Translations under genes and position numbers: made by a program
In this document: positions 63,272 through 64,000 of the stretch, one piece after another
Numbering within the stretch: position 1 is the first letter of the stretch
Layout: every line of letters starts with the position of its first letter
DNA from: FEN-1219 sp963728995
GTDB lineage: Bacteria > Pseudomonadota > Gammaproteobacteria > Steroidobacterales > Rariloculaceae
Assembly (NCBI GenBank): GCA_963728995.1
Contig: CAVSMD010000006.1
Location: 186,001 to 250,000, forward strand
DNA length: 64,000 nt
Direction: 5' to 3'
Notes under the pieces: generated by a model
Told to the model about the DNA's origin: nothing
Databases searched by the model: none
Seen by the model: the letters and a program-made list of their open reading frames with translations, nothing else

Positions 63272-64000
63272 ATGCCCAATAAGGGTCGCTCGTTCCTTCG
63301 CGTGTCTGTCGTTCCTGCACTGCTGCTCGGCGGCGTATGCACGATCGCACAGGCTGCTCCGACGAACTGGTCCGATCCCGCGACCTGGCCGAACAGCAAG
63401 GTGCCCGTCGCCGGCGACAAGGTCACGATCGGCCGCGACAAGGAAGTGATCCTCGACGTCAGCCCGCCCGCGCTCGGCGGCCTGACGATCAACGGCAAGC
63501 TCACCTTTCGAACGACGCCGACCTCGAGCTGACGACCGAGTGGATCATGCTGCACGGCGAGCTTGCGATCGGCAGCGAGGCAGCGCCCTACACGCACAAG
63601 GCGACGATCACCTTGACCGACAACGTCCCGAAGGAAGACGTCATGGCCGGCATGGGTGACCGCGGCATCATGCTCTCGGGCGGCACACTGAACCTGCACG
63701 GCGATCGGACCCACACCTGGACCAAGCTCGGCAACACCGCCAAAGCCGGCGGCACGTCGATCGAGGTGCTGGACGCCGTCAGTGGCGCGTCGGTGACGAG
63801 ATCGTCCTCGCCTCGACGGACTACAATCCGCGCCAGGCCGAGCGGCGCACCATCGCCGCCATCAGCGGCAACAAGATCACGCTCGACAAGAAGCTCGACT
63901 ACATGCACTTCGGCAAGATCACCTTCGGCGTGGATGAGCGCGGCGAGGTCGGCCTGCTGACCCGCAACATCAAGGTCCAGGCATCAGAGGATGCCGACCA
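63272..64000 (+). CDS. Secreted G8-domain protein (runs off the window), two frameshifts
   Basis: MPNKGRSFLRVSVVPALLLG begins a signal peptide ending AQAAP. The G8 domain reads NWSDPATWPNSKVPVAGDKV, ILDVSPPALGGLTINGKLTF, then after a shift near 63515 DADLELTTEWIMLHGELAIG, GMGDRGIMLSGGTLNLHGDR and THTWTKLGNTAKAG. A second shift near 63790 leads to GDEIVLASTDYNPRQAERRT and FGVDERGEVGLLTRNIKVQA. G8 domains occur in animal CEMIP/TMEM2 hyaluronan-degrading proteins and polyductin and in large bacterial secreted proteins. The gene continues past 64000. Confidence 0.78.

Noticed and set aside
1..64000. tRNA, rRNA, CRISPR array, prophage or insertion sequence
   Set aside because: No clover-leaf motifs, regular direct repeats with spacers, transposase or phage structural genes were recognised in either strand.

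Overview
The window is GC-rich chromosomal DNA, densely coded on both strands. It probably comes from a free-living aerobic gammaproteobacterium of the Steroidobacter/Xanthomonad-like breadth. The evidence is small gammaproteobacterial families (DUF6491-like, DUF6763-like), a TonB-dependent receptor, a TRAP transporter, an RND pump, oxaloacetate decarboxylase and many secreted catabolic-type enzymes. This taxonomic guess is inference. No tRNA, rRNA, CRISPR array, phage or complete insertion sequence was seen.

Layout. 0-8 kb: the start of a cation/proton antiporter, MgtC, DUF4396, a DJ-1/PfpI protein, an M48 lipoprotein protease, CsbD and a TonB receptor broken by four frameshifts. 8-15.5 kb: a PHA-synthase-like hydrolase, a secreted DUF8021-like protein, an ACMSD-like amidohydrolase, a dihaem cytochrome c and a class II ribonucleotide reductase. 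16-26.9 kb: an MHS-type transporter, then a 2-oxoacid dehydrogenase operon (E1 alpha, E1 beta, E2, a 3-hydroxyisobutyrate-dehydrogenase-like gene) divergent from a TRAP operon that ends at a clear terminator, then an S41 protease with a small lipoprotein. 26.9-35.6 kb: a secreted tandem carboxymuconolactone decarboxylase, PPOX and SnoaL-like proteins, a cytochrome c remnant, an RND efflux pair, and a VOC plus SMP-30-like pair. 35.7-40.5 kb: a 917-residue acyl-CoA synthetase carrying two C-terminal FCD ligand-binding domains, divergent from an unusual M24 protein. 40.6-54.4 kb: DUF427, hydrolases, a bicupin/SDR pair, DUF4159, a sorbosone-dehydrogenase-like protein, two metallo-beta-lactamase-fold proteins, two DUF6152 paralogues and a complete oadGAB sodium-pump operon.

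The last 9.4 kb (54.6-64 kb) look different. A pirin gene is cut off and followed by an orphan ADOP-type permease and an HNH/DUF222 gene. Then come small, more AT-rich, same-strand genes (GNAT, a membrane-anchored unknown, a PCMT-like methyltransferase, a PhnB-like VOC protein, another unknown). They are separated by spacers that share a 13-bp motif, CGACCCRAAGYGG, and resemble a gene-cassette array without a visible integrase. A G8-domain secreted protein runs off the window end. Nearly every gene here has a frameshift, so base-level sequence quality must be considered.

Most notable finding: the acyl-CoA synthetase-FCD-FCD fusion at 35666-38419. It joins a carboxylate-activating enzyme to two sensor domains normally found in GntR/FadR regulators, with no intact DNA-binding domain.
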